From NCBI GenBank assembly GCA_026400425.1, contig JAPLPC010000229.1, positions 1 to 7,526 on the forward strand: a stretch of 7,526 bases of DNA, read 5' to 3'. The number at the start of each line of letters is the position of its first letter. Position 1 is the first letter of the stretch. Both the position numbers and the translations under genes were made by a program. The DNA comes from Hyphomicrobiales bacterium. GTDB lineage: Bacteria; Pseudomonadota; Alphaproteobacteria; Rhizobiales; Xanthobacteraceae. Shown here one piece after another: positions 1 to 6,774 of the stretch. Below the pieces are notes generated by a model. It saw only the letters and a program-made list of their open reading frames with translations, did no database searches and had not been told where the DNA came from.

Positions 1-434
1 GATTGATCAATTTCTGCGGAAAATCTGCTCGCATTGTTGATGGACATACTCGACTAGGTGTTGCCGCCGGCGACGTTGCCTGCATTATCTGGCCGCTGCT
101 GTGCGGGCTCGCCAAGGCGAAGTACTATCTTTTGACATGCAAGCCGCTTTCTGGATCGGAAGCGGAGCGTATCGGACTAGTTTCATTGTGTGTCGAAGAT
201 GCCGAACTTCAGAAGATTGCACTGGAAACAGCCGAAGATCTGGCGGCTGGGGCACAGAGCGCGATCCGTTGGACGAAGTATGCCTTGAACAATTGGCTTC
301 GCGTCAACGGCCCACTGTTCGATACCTCCACAGCGCTGGAGATACTCGGTTTTACAGGCCACGAAGCACGCGAAGGTCTCGCGTCGCACCTCGAGAAGCG
401 CAAACCAGTATTCCCACCGGATTGTCCAATCTGA
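1..434 (+). CDS. Enoyl-CoA hydratase/isomerase (crotonase) family protein, C-terminal part
   Basis: Crotonase-fold protein whose 5' part lies outside the window; the open frame (codons starting at base 3) runs in from the left edge, and the TTG at base 3 is not a credible start because it falls inside the fold. Family members hydrate or isomerise enoyl-CoA esters in the cytoplasm. Visible are the segment around HTRLGVAAGD (codons 15-24 of the fragment), followed by WPLL, the helix AKAKYYLLT and the stretch PLSGSEAERIGLVS typical of the family, and a C-terminal helix ending EKRKPVFP. Many relatives have AKAKEYLLTG at that helix, where the Glu is the equivalent of the second catalytic glutamate of mitochondrial hydratase; here it is Tyr (fragment residue 41, bases 123-125). 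Residues after GD are VA rather than the usual GG. Reaction and substrate are therefore uncertain. It converges on the ligase gene and shares a terminator with it. Confidence 0.88.
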   Translation, partial: LINFCGKSARIVDGHTRLGVAAGDVACIIWPLLCGLAKAKYYLLTCKPLSGSEAERIGLVSLCVEDAELQKIALETAEDLAAGAQSAIRWTKYALNNWLRVNGPLFDTSTALEILGFTGHEAREGLASHLEKRKPVFPPDCPI

Positions 435-452
435 TTCGATCGAGATGAGCAC

Positions 453-481
453 AAAGAGGGCCGGTTCATCCGACCCTCTTT
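453..481. terminator. Bidirectional rho-independent terminator between convergent genes
   Basis: An 8-bp perfect stem (AAAGAGGG at 453-460 with CCCTCTTT at 474-481) continues after one mismatch into a 3-bp CGG/CCG stem around the loop TTCAT. The T-rich right arm serves the + strand gene that stops at 434, and the A-rich left arm reads as a T-run on the - strand for the ligase gene that stops at 488. The T-tracts are short and are part of the stem. Confidence 0.8.
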
Positions 482-487
482 ATAAAG

Positions 488-2452
488 TCACAGATTCGCA
501 AGTTTCGCACGCAGGTGTTCGACCGCCTCGGGGTTCGCCAATGCAGAAAGATCGCCTGGATCTTCGTTTGCGAGAACCGCGCGAAGCACCCGGCGCATGA
601 TCTTCATGTTCCGTGTGCGCGGTAGGTCCTCGAGGAATAGAATTGTTTCCGGGCGATACGAAGCGCCCATGCCCGATACGATGGCAGATGAGAGCTGAGC
701 CACGAGGCTAGAATTGCCCTCAACTTCCGGCATCAGAACGCAAGCACATACGATCGCCGATCCTTTGATCGCATGTGGAATTCCGAACACTGCAGCCTCC
801 GCTAATTTTCCAGTTGCGATCAAAATTCCTTCAAGCTCTGCTGGACCGGTGCGTTTTCCCGATATCTTGATGGTATCGTCAGAACGGCCCAGGCTGTAAT
901 ATAATCCATCCGCCTTGCGCACCGCGAAGTCGCCGTGGACCCATACTCCAGAGATAGTACTCCAATAGCTCTCAATGTACCGGTCGTCCGCCTTCCAAAG
1001 ACCCTTCGTTAATCCAATCGAGGAATGACGTAACACCAGTTCGCCGACGACCCCATCCGGCACTCGCGCGCCGCTGAGATCGACGATGTCAGCTCCTACG
1101 CCAAGCGCAGGTCGTGAAAACGAGCCGGGATTCATCGGGTGATTTGGGGTTCCGGTAAATATGCACCCCCCGACCTCAGTCCCGCCAGAGATATTGATGA
1201 TCGGGATTTTCTTTTTGCAGACATGCTCGAAGAACCACATCCAAGGCGCGGTGGTCCATGCTTCGCCACCTGATGCCGTCATCCTCAGGCTAGAGAGGTC
1301 GTATGTTTCGACCTCGTCGCCATAGCGCATCAAACTGCGCACAATAGTCGGCGACACGCCAAGATATGTAACCTTGTAATCGGCGATAAGACGCCAGAAC
1401 CGCCCAGTGTCCGGGTAGTCAGGCGTTCCTTCCGCGATCAGCAGGCTGCCGCCGGCGAAGCTTGGGATGCAGGCGCACATCGCGCCGACCATCCAGCCCA
1501 TATCACTAAAAAAGAAGAAGCGATCGTCGGGCTTGAAGTCACCGCAGATGATCATATCGCGCGTCACCATCGAGCCAATGAAGCCGATATGCGTCCAGAC
1601 ACATCCCTTAGGCTCACCCGTCGTACCCGATGTGTAAAGTAGGATCGCCGGATCCTCAGCCTGCATCTCGGCTGTAGCCATCATCGAACCGGTGGATTCG
1701 AGCACATCATGCCACCAGCGGTCGCGGCCACTTTGCATCGGCGTTTCGATTTCAATACCGTCTCGCCGGGCCACGATTACGTGCTTCACCGAAGGTGCGT
1801 GTTCTAACGCCGTGTCCAACACGGATTTGAGGGCACCCACTTCGCCACGGCGCCACGTGCCGTTGGCGGTGATAACGGCCTTGGCCTCGCCATGATTCAA
1901 TCTTGATCTGATCGGAGCTGGGCCGAAACCAGAAAAGAGCGGCATCACGATAGCGCCGAGCTTCAAAATCGCGAAGAATGCAACGAATGTCTCGGGAAGG
2001 TTTGGCATGTAGATCGCGACGACATCGCCTCGCTGAATACCGATGTCGTGTAAACCTTGCGCCAGCCGGCTCACCTCGAAATCCATTCCACGATAAGTCA
2101 TCGAGCTTCGCTCGCGCCTATCTTCGCCCTCCCAGACAAGAAAGGTCTGGTCCCACACCGCCGTTGCACGATGTTTGTCGATGCAGTTGAGAACGATATT
2201 GGTGGTGCCTCCTACGCACCAGCGCGCCCATGCTTCGCCTCTCGATACATCGAGCATCTCGTCGTATTGACGATAGAATCGAATTTCGCAAAACTTTATG
2301 ACTTCCTGCATCAGCCAAGCGGGATCTTCTTCGGCCTTAGCAGCCAGGCTGTCGTAGCTTTCTTCACCGACGGCGAGCAAGAATGCCGTCAGGTTGCTTT
2401 GAGCGACCAATTCATGGGGAGGAGTCCAGATGAAGGATGTGCTTTCGCTCAT
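488..2452 (-). CDS. AMP-forming acyl-CoA synthetase (acetyl-/acetoacetyl-CoA synthetase-like)
   Basis: ATP-dependent ligase that activates a carboxylic acid to its acyl-AMP and then acyl-CoA; 654 aa, the usual size for the acetyl-CoA synthetase branch. An N-terminal ACAS-type segment (about 55-95, with LDVSRGEAWARW) precedes the adenylating domain. Motifs in order: P-loop YTSGTTGEPKG 273-283; ISGGTEVGG 421-429; adenine/ribose Asp in HGDF 506-509; hinge GRSDDTIKISGKRTGPAELE 522-541; C-terminal catalytic Lys617 in RTRNMKIMRR. All core residues are kept, so it should be active. The Trp that limits the acyl pocket of true acetyl-CoA synthetases (in WWQTET) aligns with Gly423, arguing for a larger acid than acetate. 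The ATG at 2452 has a weak GAAG ribosome-binding site about 7 nt upstream. Transcribed divergently from the transglutaminase-like gene, with operator 1 between them 85 bp upstream of this start. Substrate unknown. Confidence 0.9.
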   Translation of the reverse strand: MSESTSFIWTPPHELVAQSNLTAFLLAVGEESYDSLAAKAEEDPAWLMQEVIKFCEIRFYRQYDEMLDVSRGEAWARWCVGGTTNIVLNCIDKHRATAVWDQTFLVWEGEDRRERSSMTYRGMDFEVSRLAQGLHDIGIQRGDVVAIYMPNLPETFVAFFAILKLGAIVMPLFSGFGPAPIRSRLNHGEAKAVITANGTWRRGEVGALKSVLDTALEHAPSVKHVIVARRDGIEIETPMQSGRDRWWHDVLESTGSMMATAEMQAEDPAILLYTSGTTGEPKGCVWTHIGFIGSMVTRDMIICGDFKPDDRFFFFSDMGWMVGAMCACIPSFAGGSLLIAEGTPDYPDTGRFWRLIADYKVTYLGVSPTIVRSLMRYGDEVETYDLSSLRMTASGGEAWTTAPWMWFFEHVCKKKIPIINISGGTEVGGCIFTGTPNHPMNPGSFSRPALGVGADIVDLSGARVPDGVVGELVLRHSSIGLTKGLWKADDRYIESYWSTISGVWVHGDFAVRKADGLYYSLGRSDDTIKISGKRTGPAELEGILIATGKLAEAAVFGIPHAIKGSAIVCACVLMPEVEGNSSLVAQLSSAIVSGMGASYRPETILFLEDLPRTRNMKIMRRVLRAVLANEDPGDLSALANPEAVEHLRAKLANL

Positions 2453-2536
2453 GTTATGCTTCTGCGATCTTACTCGTTTGGGAGCTCGCAGCCTAACGTC
2501 CGGGTCGAGTTTGCGTCAATGGGAGCTATCCAGTTT

Positions 2537-2554
2537 TTCTAACATCTGTTAGAA
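2537..2554. promoter_or_regulatory. Operator 1: 18-bp inverted repeat TTCTAACA-TC-TGTTAGAA
   Basis: Perfect 8+8 palindrome with a 2-bp centre, extendable by one T/A pair to 2536-2555. It lies between the divergent ligase and transglutaminase-like genes, 22 bp before the latter's ATG. The same half-sites recur at 4493-4510 and 7509-7526, each time in a promoter region. Size and symmetry suit a dimeric repressor such as a TetR-family protein; the protein itself is not encoded in the window. Because the edge of the site is only 9-12 bp from the ribosome-binding site of the + gene, that gene's promoter must overlap or precede it, consistent with repression. Confidence 0.85.
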
Positions 2555-2563
2555 ATAGTCGTC

Positions 2564-2570
2564 GGTGAGG
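2564..2570 (+). promoter_or_regulatory. Ribosome-binding site deciding the transglutaminase-like gene start
   Basis: GGTGAGG ends 6 nt before the ATG at 2577, an ideal spacing. It overlaps the alternative GTG start at 2565, which has no comparable upstream signal, so ATG 2577 is preferred. Confidence 0.65.
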
Positions 2571-2576
2571 AATGTC

Positions 2577-3242
2577 ATGGAAATGATTTCTTGTGAATGG
2601 TTAGCTTCGACACCGCATATCGATATACACTCGGCCGAAGTTCGAGAGTTTGTCCTCAGCAACCTTCCGCAGGCCGATACATTATCGCCGATCGAGAAGG
2701 CGATTCGCCTGTTCGATGCCGTTCGCGACCAGATCGAATACAATCCGTTTAATATTGGAACGACACCTGATGACTATCGGGCCAGCCACATCGCTAAGCA
2801 ACCGTCAAACTATTGCGTTCCAAAAGCGGTTCTTTTAACCGCCGCTCTACGCGCAGTGGGTATTCCAGCTGCTGTAGGCTTCGCTGACGTCCGCAATCAT
2901 CTAAACTCGGTAAAGCTGGCCAACCTCATGGAGACGGACCTTTTCATCTATCATGGCTATGTGGCGCTCTGGCTGGGCGAAAACATGCTCAAAGTTACAC
3001 CCGCATTTAATAGTGAGATGTGTCAAAGATTCGGTGTCAAGCCGCTCCTTTTCGACGGTAGGAGCGATGCGCTTTTCCACGAATTCGACGTCAACAGCCG
3101 CAGACACATGGAGTATGTCAATGATCGTGGATTGTTCGTAGATCCGCCCATCAAGCAGATTTTGAAAGAGTTTGAAACCAAGTATCCTAAGTTGTGGCGA
3201 TCGAGCGTCGATCGAACACGCATCCGCGACTCGTCTTTCTAA
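2577..3242 (+). CDS. Transglutaminase-like (cysteine protease fold) family protein
   Basis: 221-aa cytoplasmic protein without signal peptide or membrane segment. The transglutaminase-like core is visible: an N-terminal helical part ending AIRLFDAVRDQIEYNP (42-57), the nucleophile region NYCVPKAVLLTAALRAVGIPAA (Cys80), then YHGYVALWLG (His126) and KVTPAFN (139-145). In most members the third position is Asp in a V-D-P motif; here it is Thr141, so only the Cys-His pair is certain, with Asn145 a possible substitute. Proteins of this fold cleave, form or transfer amide and thioester bonds, but this subgroup has no function I can name. The C-terminal half (FDGRSDALFHEFD, HMEYVNDRG) is beyond the core domain. 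Start chosen from the GAGG 6 nt upstream; a GTG 12 nt earlier is possible. It shares operator 1 with the ligase, implying a step in the same pathway, for example release of an acid from an amide or thioester conjugate (speculative). Confidence 0.8.
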   Translation: MEMISCEWLASTPHIDIHSAEVREFVLSNLPQADTLSPIEKAIRLFDAVRDQIEYNPFNIGTTPDDYRASHIAKQPSNYCVPKAVLLTAALRAVGIPAAVGFADVRNHLNSVKLANLMETDLFIYHGYVALWLGENMLKVTPAFNSEMCQRFGVKPLLFDGRSDALFHEFDVNSRRHMEYVNDRGLFVDPPIKQILKEFETKYPKLWRSSVDRTRIRDSSF

Positions 3243-3278
3243 ACTAAGCCAGCAGCCTATCGGCTCAATCGCCATGGG

Positions 3279-4439
3279 TTATTTGGCGTATTGTAGCGCT
3301 ATCCGGCCGATTTTTTCACGTGCAATCACAAGCTTTTGGATTTGGGCGGTGCCGTCGCCGATCTGAAGACCCATGACATCGACGTAACGTTGGTAAAACG
3401 GAAGGTCGGTCGTGTAACCGTAATGGCCGTGCGTCAGGAGGCATTGATGAATTATTTCGCAAGTTACCTTGGGTACGTACCATTTGCACATCGCTGCCTC
3501 GGCGGTGTGAGGCAGCCCACGATCGCGCAGAGATAACGTGTAAAAGCAGAGCTGCCTCATCATCGCGAGTTGGGTTTCGGCCTCAGCCAGCGGGAAGCTT
3601 ACACCTTGATACTGGGCGATCGGCCGCTCAAACGCCCGGCGTTCGGTGCTGTACTTCCAAGCTTCGTCAACGGACGCTTGCGCAGGTCCGATGCATTCAA
3701 GTCCAATCAAAGCTCGACTATAGTCGAATCCGGCCATAATCTTTGAGAAACCTTTATTCTCCTCGGCCATCAAACATTCAGCCGGGACAAAAACATCGTC
3801 GAAAAAGACGGAGCCGCGGCCGACCGGTCTGGTACCGATGTCGTCGAAATGTGTTCGGGTAATGCCGGGCAGGCTAAAGTCCACAAAAAAAGCACTGACG
3901 CCGCGTGCACCGTCTTCGATTGAGCCAGTCCGTGCAAAGACGACGGCTGCATCGCATTGGTCAGAAAAGCTCATCGAGGTCTTTTCGCCATTGAGGCGGT
4001 AGCCATTGCCGGACCTTTCGGCGCGCAAAACCAAACTCGCTGCGTCCGATCCACCACGGGGCTCGGTGAGGCCGAGCCCGATGATTGCTTCGCCCTTGAT
4101 CACCCGCGGCAGCCATTCCTCGCAGATGCTTGGTGTCGCATGCTGGTTCATCATCCCACCCATCAGCGAAGCGAGCAGCTGGACGTAGCTGACATTAAAG
4201 TCGCCATAGGCAATCTGTTCGATTATCACACCAGCGGTGGCACTGCTCTGCGCGAGGCCACCGTATATTTCAGGAAGATCGACACCAATAAGGCCGAGAT
4301 CGCCCATTTCCCTAAGCACCGCTCGATCGATGCGGTCATGCTCCGCTCGCGTTAGATACCGCGGGGCGAGTTTTTCCCGAGCGTACCGTTCGGCGGCTTC
4401 GCGGAAGGACCGCTGCTCAGTACTTAGCGTGTAATCCAT
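3279..4439 (-). CDS. Acyl-CoA dehydrogenase, alicyclic (cyclohexanecarboxyl-CoA dehydrogenase-like)
   Basis: FAD-dependent dehydrogenase that oxidises an acyl-CoA to an enoyl-CoA, passing electrons to an electron-transfer flavoprotein; 386 aa is full length. The N-terminal helical domain contains MGDLGLIGVDLPEIYGG (45-61), the beta domain has GLTEPRGGSDAAS (121-135), and the C-terminal helical domain has the flavin-contact region RRAFERPIAQYQGV (267-280), then THGHYGYTTDLPFYQRYVDV and IGDGTAQIQK (360-369). Classical enzymes have E-G-T at the last motif, with Glu as catalytic base; here it is Asp362. This, together with GDFNVSYVQ near residue 79, recalls the cyclohexanecarboxyl-CoA and cyclohex-1-ene-carboxyl-CoA dehydrogenases, so a ring acid may be the substrate (inference). 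The ATG at 4439 has AGGGG 6 nt upstream. Divergent from fadH across operator 2; its stop is 36 bp from the convergent transglutaminase-like gene, with no clear terminator between them. Confidence 0.9.
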   Translation of the reverse strand: MDYTLSTEQRSFREAAERYAREKLAPRYLTRAEHDRIDRAVLREMGDLGLIGVDLPEIYGGLAQSSATAGVIIEQIAYGDFNVSYVQLLASLMGGMMNQHATPSICEEWLPRVIKGEAIIGLGLTEPRGGSDAASLVLRAERSGNGYRLNGEKTSMSFSDQCDAAVVFARTGSIEDGARGVSAFFVDFSLPGITRTHFDDIGTRPVGRGSVFFDDVFVPAECLMAEENKGFSKIMAGFDYSRALIGLECIGPAQASVDEAWKYSTERRAFERPIAQYQGVSFPLAEAETQLAMMRQLCFYTLSLRDRGLPHTAEAAMCKWYVPKVTCEIIHQCLLTHGHYGYTTDLPFYQRYVDVMGLQIGDGTAQIQKLVIAREKIGRIALQYAK

Positions 4440-4481
4440 GACGGGCCCCTAAAGCCGACTCACCAACTTGCGCTCGATCGG

Positions 4482-4510
4482 ATAATATCGCATTCTAACA
4501 ATTGTTAGAA
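4482..4510 (-). promoter_or_regulatory. Candidate sigma-70-like promoter of the acyl-CoA dehydrogenase gene
   Basis: On the - strand TTCTAA (4510-4505) is followed after exactly 17 bp by TATTAT (4487-4482), which is 5/6 to the -10 consensus; the -35 is poor (3/6). Operator 2 covers the -35 and most of the spacer, so a bound repressor would block polymerase. An alternative extended -10, TGTTAGAAT (4500-4492), lies within and beside the operator. Confidence 0.35.
4493..4510. promoter_or_regulatory. Operator 2: 18-bp perfect palindrome TTCTAACA-AT-TGTTAGAA
   Basis: Same half-sites as operators 1 and 3, here with a self-complementary AT centre so that all 18 bp are symmetric. It lies between the divergent acyl-CoA dehydrogenase (start 53 bp away) and fadH-like gene (ATG 30 bp away). 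Likely binding site of the shared dimeric repressor. Confidence 0.85.
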
Positions 4511-4528
4511 ATAACGCAATCGTGCCTC

Positions 4529-4532
4529 GGAG
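4529..4532 (+). promoter_or_regulatory. Ribosome-binding site deciding the fadH-like start
   Basis: GGAG ends 8 nt before the ATG at 4541. The longest open frame begins at a TTG at 4502, but that codon lies inside operator 2 and has no upstream ribosome-binding site, and the extra 13 residues do not match the family, so 4541 is preferred. Confidence 0.65.
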
Positions 4533-4540
4533 CTGTGCTG

Positions 4541-6592
4541 ATGATTGGAGTTTCTGGGTATTCGAGCCTTTTGTCGCCGTTGGGAGTGCGTCAAACAACG
4601 CTGCGTAATAGAATAATCATGGGCTCGATGCACACTCGTTTGGACATGGAGCCTAACGGGCTGAAAAAAATGGCGACATTCCTTGCTGAACGCGCCAAGG
4701 GCGAGGTTGGCCTAATCATCACGGGCGGCTACGCTCCAAATACCGCCGGCCTCATCGAGCCCGGCGGACCGATTCTGACCGAGCAATCACAAGCGTTGGA
4801 ACTGCGCCGTGTGACCGACGCTGTTCGCCATTATGGCAGCAAGATATGTTTACAGATTCTGCATGCGGGCCGTTATGCTAAGCAGCCAGAGTGTTTTGGG
4901 CCGTCGGATATCCGCACCCGCATCAATAAATTTCCGCCCCGCGCTATGACGTCTGCCGATATTTCGGAGACAATTGCCGACTATGTGCGTTGCGCGCTTT
5001 TGGCGAAGGACGCAGGATTCGATGGTGTCGAGATCATGGGATCTGAAGGCTATCTTATTAATGAGTTCACGGTCCTGCGGACCAATGACCGCACAGACGA
5101 ATGGGGCGGAGCTGAGGAAAACCGGCATCGTCTTCCCGTCGAGATAGTCAGCGGCATTCGCGCGGCTACCGGACCGAACTTTTTGATCGTCTATCGCATC
5201 TCCGCGCTGGATTTGGTTGAGGGTGGCGCTACCGGGGACGAGGTCAGTAGGCAGGCGAAGCGGATCGAGATTGCCGGTGCTGATATACTGAACACCGGGT
5301 TCGGTTGGCATGAGGCGCGCGTGCCAACCATCGCCTACCCAGTCCCACGAGCCGCCTGGCGATTTGCGGCCGCCCGGCTGAAGAAAAGCGTTGATATTCC
5401 CGTGGTGGCTTCGAACCGGATCAATACGCCCGAAGTCGCCGAGGACATCGTAGCATCTGGGGACGCCGACTTGGTGTCGATGGCGCGCCCGATGCTTGCC
5501 GACCCGCATTTTGCTCGCAAGGTGCGGGAAGGTCATGCCGACAAAATCAACATATGCATCGCCTGCAATCAAGCTTGCCTCGACTTGATCTTCTCGAATC
5601 GTAGTGCCACGTGCCTCGTGAATCCGCGCGCTTGTCGTGAAACAGAATTTGACGACAAGAAAGCAGTAAAAGCTCGCAAGGTCGCGGTCATCGGCGCCGG
5701 TGCGGCTGGACTTGCCGCAGCAACAGAGGCAAGTCAGCGAGGGCATAAAGTTACGCTGTTTGAGAGTAGCGATCGCGTTGGTGGTCAGCTAAATCTTGCG
5801 CGTGCGGTACCCGGCAAGGCCGAGTTCGATGAAATGCTGCGTTACTACAGCGGGAAACTGTCGGATGAAGGCGTAGAATTGCGCCTCAATACGACGCCGG
5901 ATTCCGACCAACTCAAACGCGAAAACTTCGAAGCTGTTGTGGTTGCTACCGGCGTGAGCCCACGATTGCCGGACATCGCGGGTATTGATCATCCCAAAGT
6001 TGTTTCCTACAGCGACTTGCTCGGTGGGAGAAAAAAAGCTGGCCGCCGAGTGACCATCATCGGCGCAGGCGGTATTGGTTTCGATGTTGCCGAATATCTC
6101 TGCCATTCCAATCCCGGTGAAGAGCCGATGTCACGGCGCCTCAATACAGTGGAATTTATGGCCGAATGGAATATTGATGCCACTCTGGCTACAGCTGGTG
6201 GGTTGTTGGGCGATCCGTTAGCTCCAGTGCAAAGCCGGCGAGAAATTACCATACTCCAACGTAGGGTAACGCGTCCGGGTGCTAATCTTGGGGTATCGAC
6301 AGGGTGGATTCTACGCAGCAGCCTTGCCAAACGCGATGTCACGATGATTGCAGGAGTTACATACGAGAGGATCGACGACCACGGCTTCCACGTGAATATC
6401 GAGGGCAAGCCTAAGTTGATCGAGGCAGACACGATCGTCGTTTGTGCCGGCCAAGAAGCCAACCGCGGATCATTTGAAAAGCTGAAGTATGCCGGCATCG
6501 AAGTTCACATTATCGGGGGCGCGCGGGAGGCTGCCGAGCTTGACGCCATGCGTGCGGTCGATGAAGGCGTGCGTATCGGCAGCGCATTATAG
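4541..6592 (+). CDS. fadH: 2,4-dienoyl-CoA reductase (NADPH), FadH type
   Basis: Iron-sulfur flavoenzyme that reduces the 2,4-dienoyl-CoA intermediates formed when unsaturated acyl chains are beta-oxidised. The 683 aa sequence matches E. coli FadH (672 aa) along its whole length. The N-terminal FMN TIM barrel starts with LRNRIIMGSMHT (21-32); catalytic Tyr171 sits in GSEGYLINEF and His257 in GWHEARVPT, at the positions of E. coli Tyr166 and His252. The 4Fe-4S ligands are Cys339, 342, 346 and 358 (C-x2-C-x3-C-x11-C). An FAD-binding GxGxxG follows at 385-390 and a nucleotide-binding GxGxxG at 508-513; CAGQE lies near the C-terminus. All key residues are present, so it should be functional. Divergent from the acyl-CoA dehydrogenase over operator 2, so the pair is probably co-induced. 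A related old-yellow-enzyme activity on a ring enoyl- or dienoyl-CoA rather than a fatty acid is possible given the neighbours. Confidence 0.93.
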   Translation: MIGVSGYSSLLSPLGVRQTTLRNRIIMGSMHTRLDMEPNGLKKMATFLAERAKGEVGLIITGGYAPNTAGLIEPGGPILTEQSQALELRRVTDAVRHYGSKICLQILHAGRYAKQPECFGPSDIRTRINKFPPRAMTSADISETIADYVRCALLAKDAGFDGVEIMGSEGYLINEFTVLRTNDRTDEWGGAEENRHRLPVEIVSGIRAATGPNFLIVYRISALDLVEGGATGDEVSRQAKRIEIAGADILNTGFGWHEARVPTIAYPVPRAAWRFAAARLKKSVDIPVVASNRINTPEVAEDIVASGDADLVSMARPMLADPHFARKVREGHADKINICIACNQACLDLIFSNRSATCLVNPRACRETEFDDKKAVKARKVAVIGAGAAGLAAATEASQRGHKVTLFESSDRVGGQLNLARAVPGKAEFDEMLRYYSGKLSDEGVELRLNTTPDSDQLKRENFEAVVVATGVSPRLPDIAGIDHPKVVSYSDLLGGRKKAGRRVTIIGAGGIGFDVAEYLCHSNPGEEPMSRRLNTVEFMAEWNIDATLATAGGLLGDPLAPVQSRREITILQRRVTRPGANLGVSTGWILRSSLAKRDVTMIAGVTYERIDDHGFHVNIEGKPKLIEADTIVVCAGQEANRGSFEKLKYAGIEVHIIGGAREAAELDAMRAVDEGVRIGSAL

Positions 6593-6755
6593 TGCGTTGC
6601 CGGCGCGCGTAACGAGAAAGGTTTCTGCTTAGTTCGTTTTGGCGCATCGCACCAGCAAACTGTTGCCACTCCGCTTGATTACGCTACAGGTGCGGGGTTG
6701 ACTCACTTTGCTTTGGGGAGGGCGGATTCGCGCTTGGCGAACTTCACCGCATCGA
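6593..6755. other. Gap between convergent genes; no intact gene
   Basis: 163 bp separating the fadH stop from the SDR stop. No convincing terminator hairpin with a T-run is visible. Its right end (6703-6774, - strand) holds an out-of-frame coding-like tail described separately; the remainder shows nothing recognisable. Confidence 0.5.
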
Positions 6756-6774
6756 TCATCTGACGCGCGCAGCT
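6703..6774 (-). pseudogene. Possible displaced C-terminal coding remnant next to the SDR
   Basis: In a different frame from the SDR, and overlapping its last codons, the - strand reads SCARQMIDAVKFAKRESALP then KAK and a TGA at 6705-6703. It lacks its own ribosome-binding site and the frame is closed by a stop just upstream (6783-6781). The basic, helix-like composition looks like a protein C-terminus. It could be the original tail of this SDR (some PECR proteins end in a Lys-rich tail) left after a frame-shifting internal deletion, or the end of another gene. Chance open frame cannot be excluded over 23 codons. Confidence 0.3.

Noticed and set aside
1802..1821. Possible fourth operator (TTCTAACG followed by a weak TGT..AACA)
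   Set aside because: Only one half-site is near-complete, the other does not match at the right spacing, and it lies inside the ligase coding region.
2057..2542. 161-codon + strand open frame opposite the ligase 5' end
   Set aside because: Antisense to the N-terminal part of a complete ligase, no domain, and it would run through operator 1.
3246..3264. Hairpin AGCC-TATC-GGCT between the convergent transglutaminase-like and dehydrogenase genes
   Set aside because: The stem is only 4 bp and has no T-run on either strand, so it is not a supportable terminator.
4502..4540. TTG-initiated N-terminal extension of the fadH-like protein by 13 residues
   Set aside because: The TTG is inside operator 2, has no ribosome-binding site, and the family begins at the sequence after the ATG at 4541, which has GGAG at 8 nt.
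4850..5746. 298-codon open frame on the - strand opposite fadH
   Set aside because: It is fully antisense to a complete, well-matched FadH; its product has Cys- and Arg-rich composition without a recognisable domain and no ribosome-binding site. A shadow frame.
6007..6498. 163-codon - strand open frame within fadH
   Set aside because: Antisense to the conserved nucleotide-binding domain of fadH; composition is that of a shadow frame.
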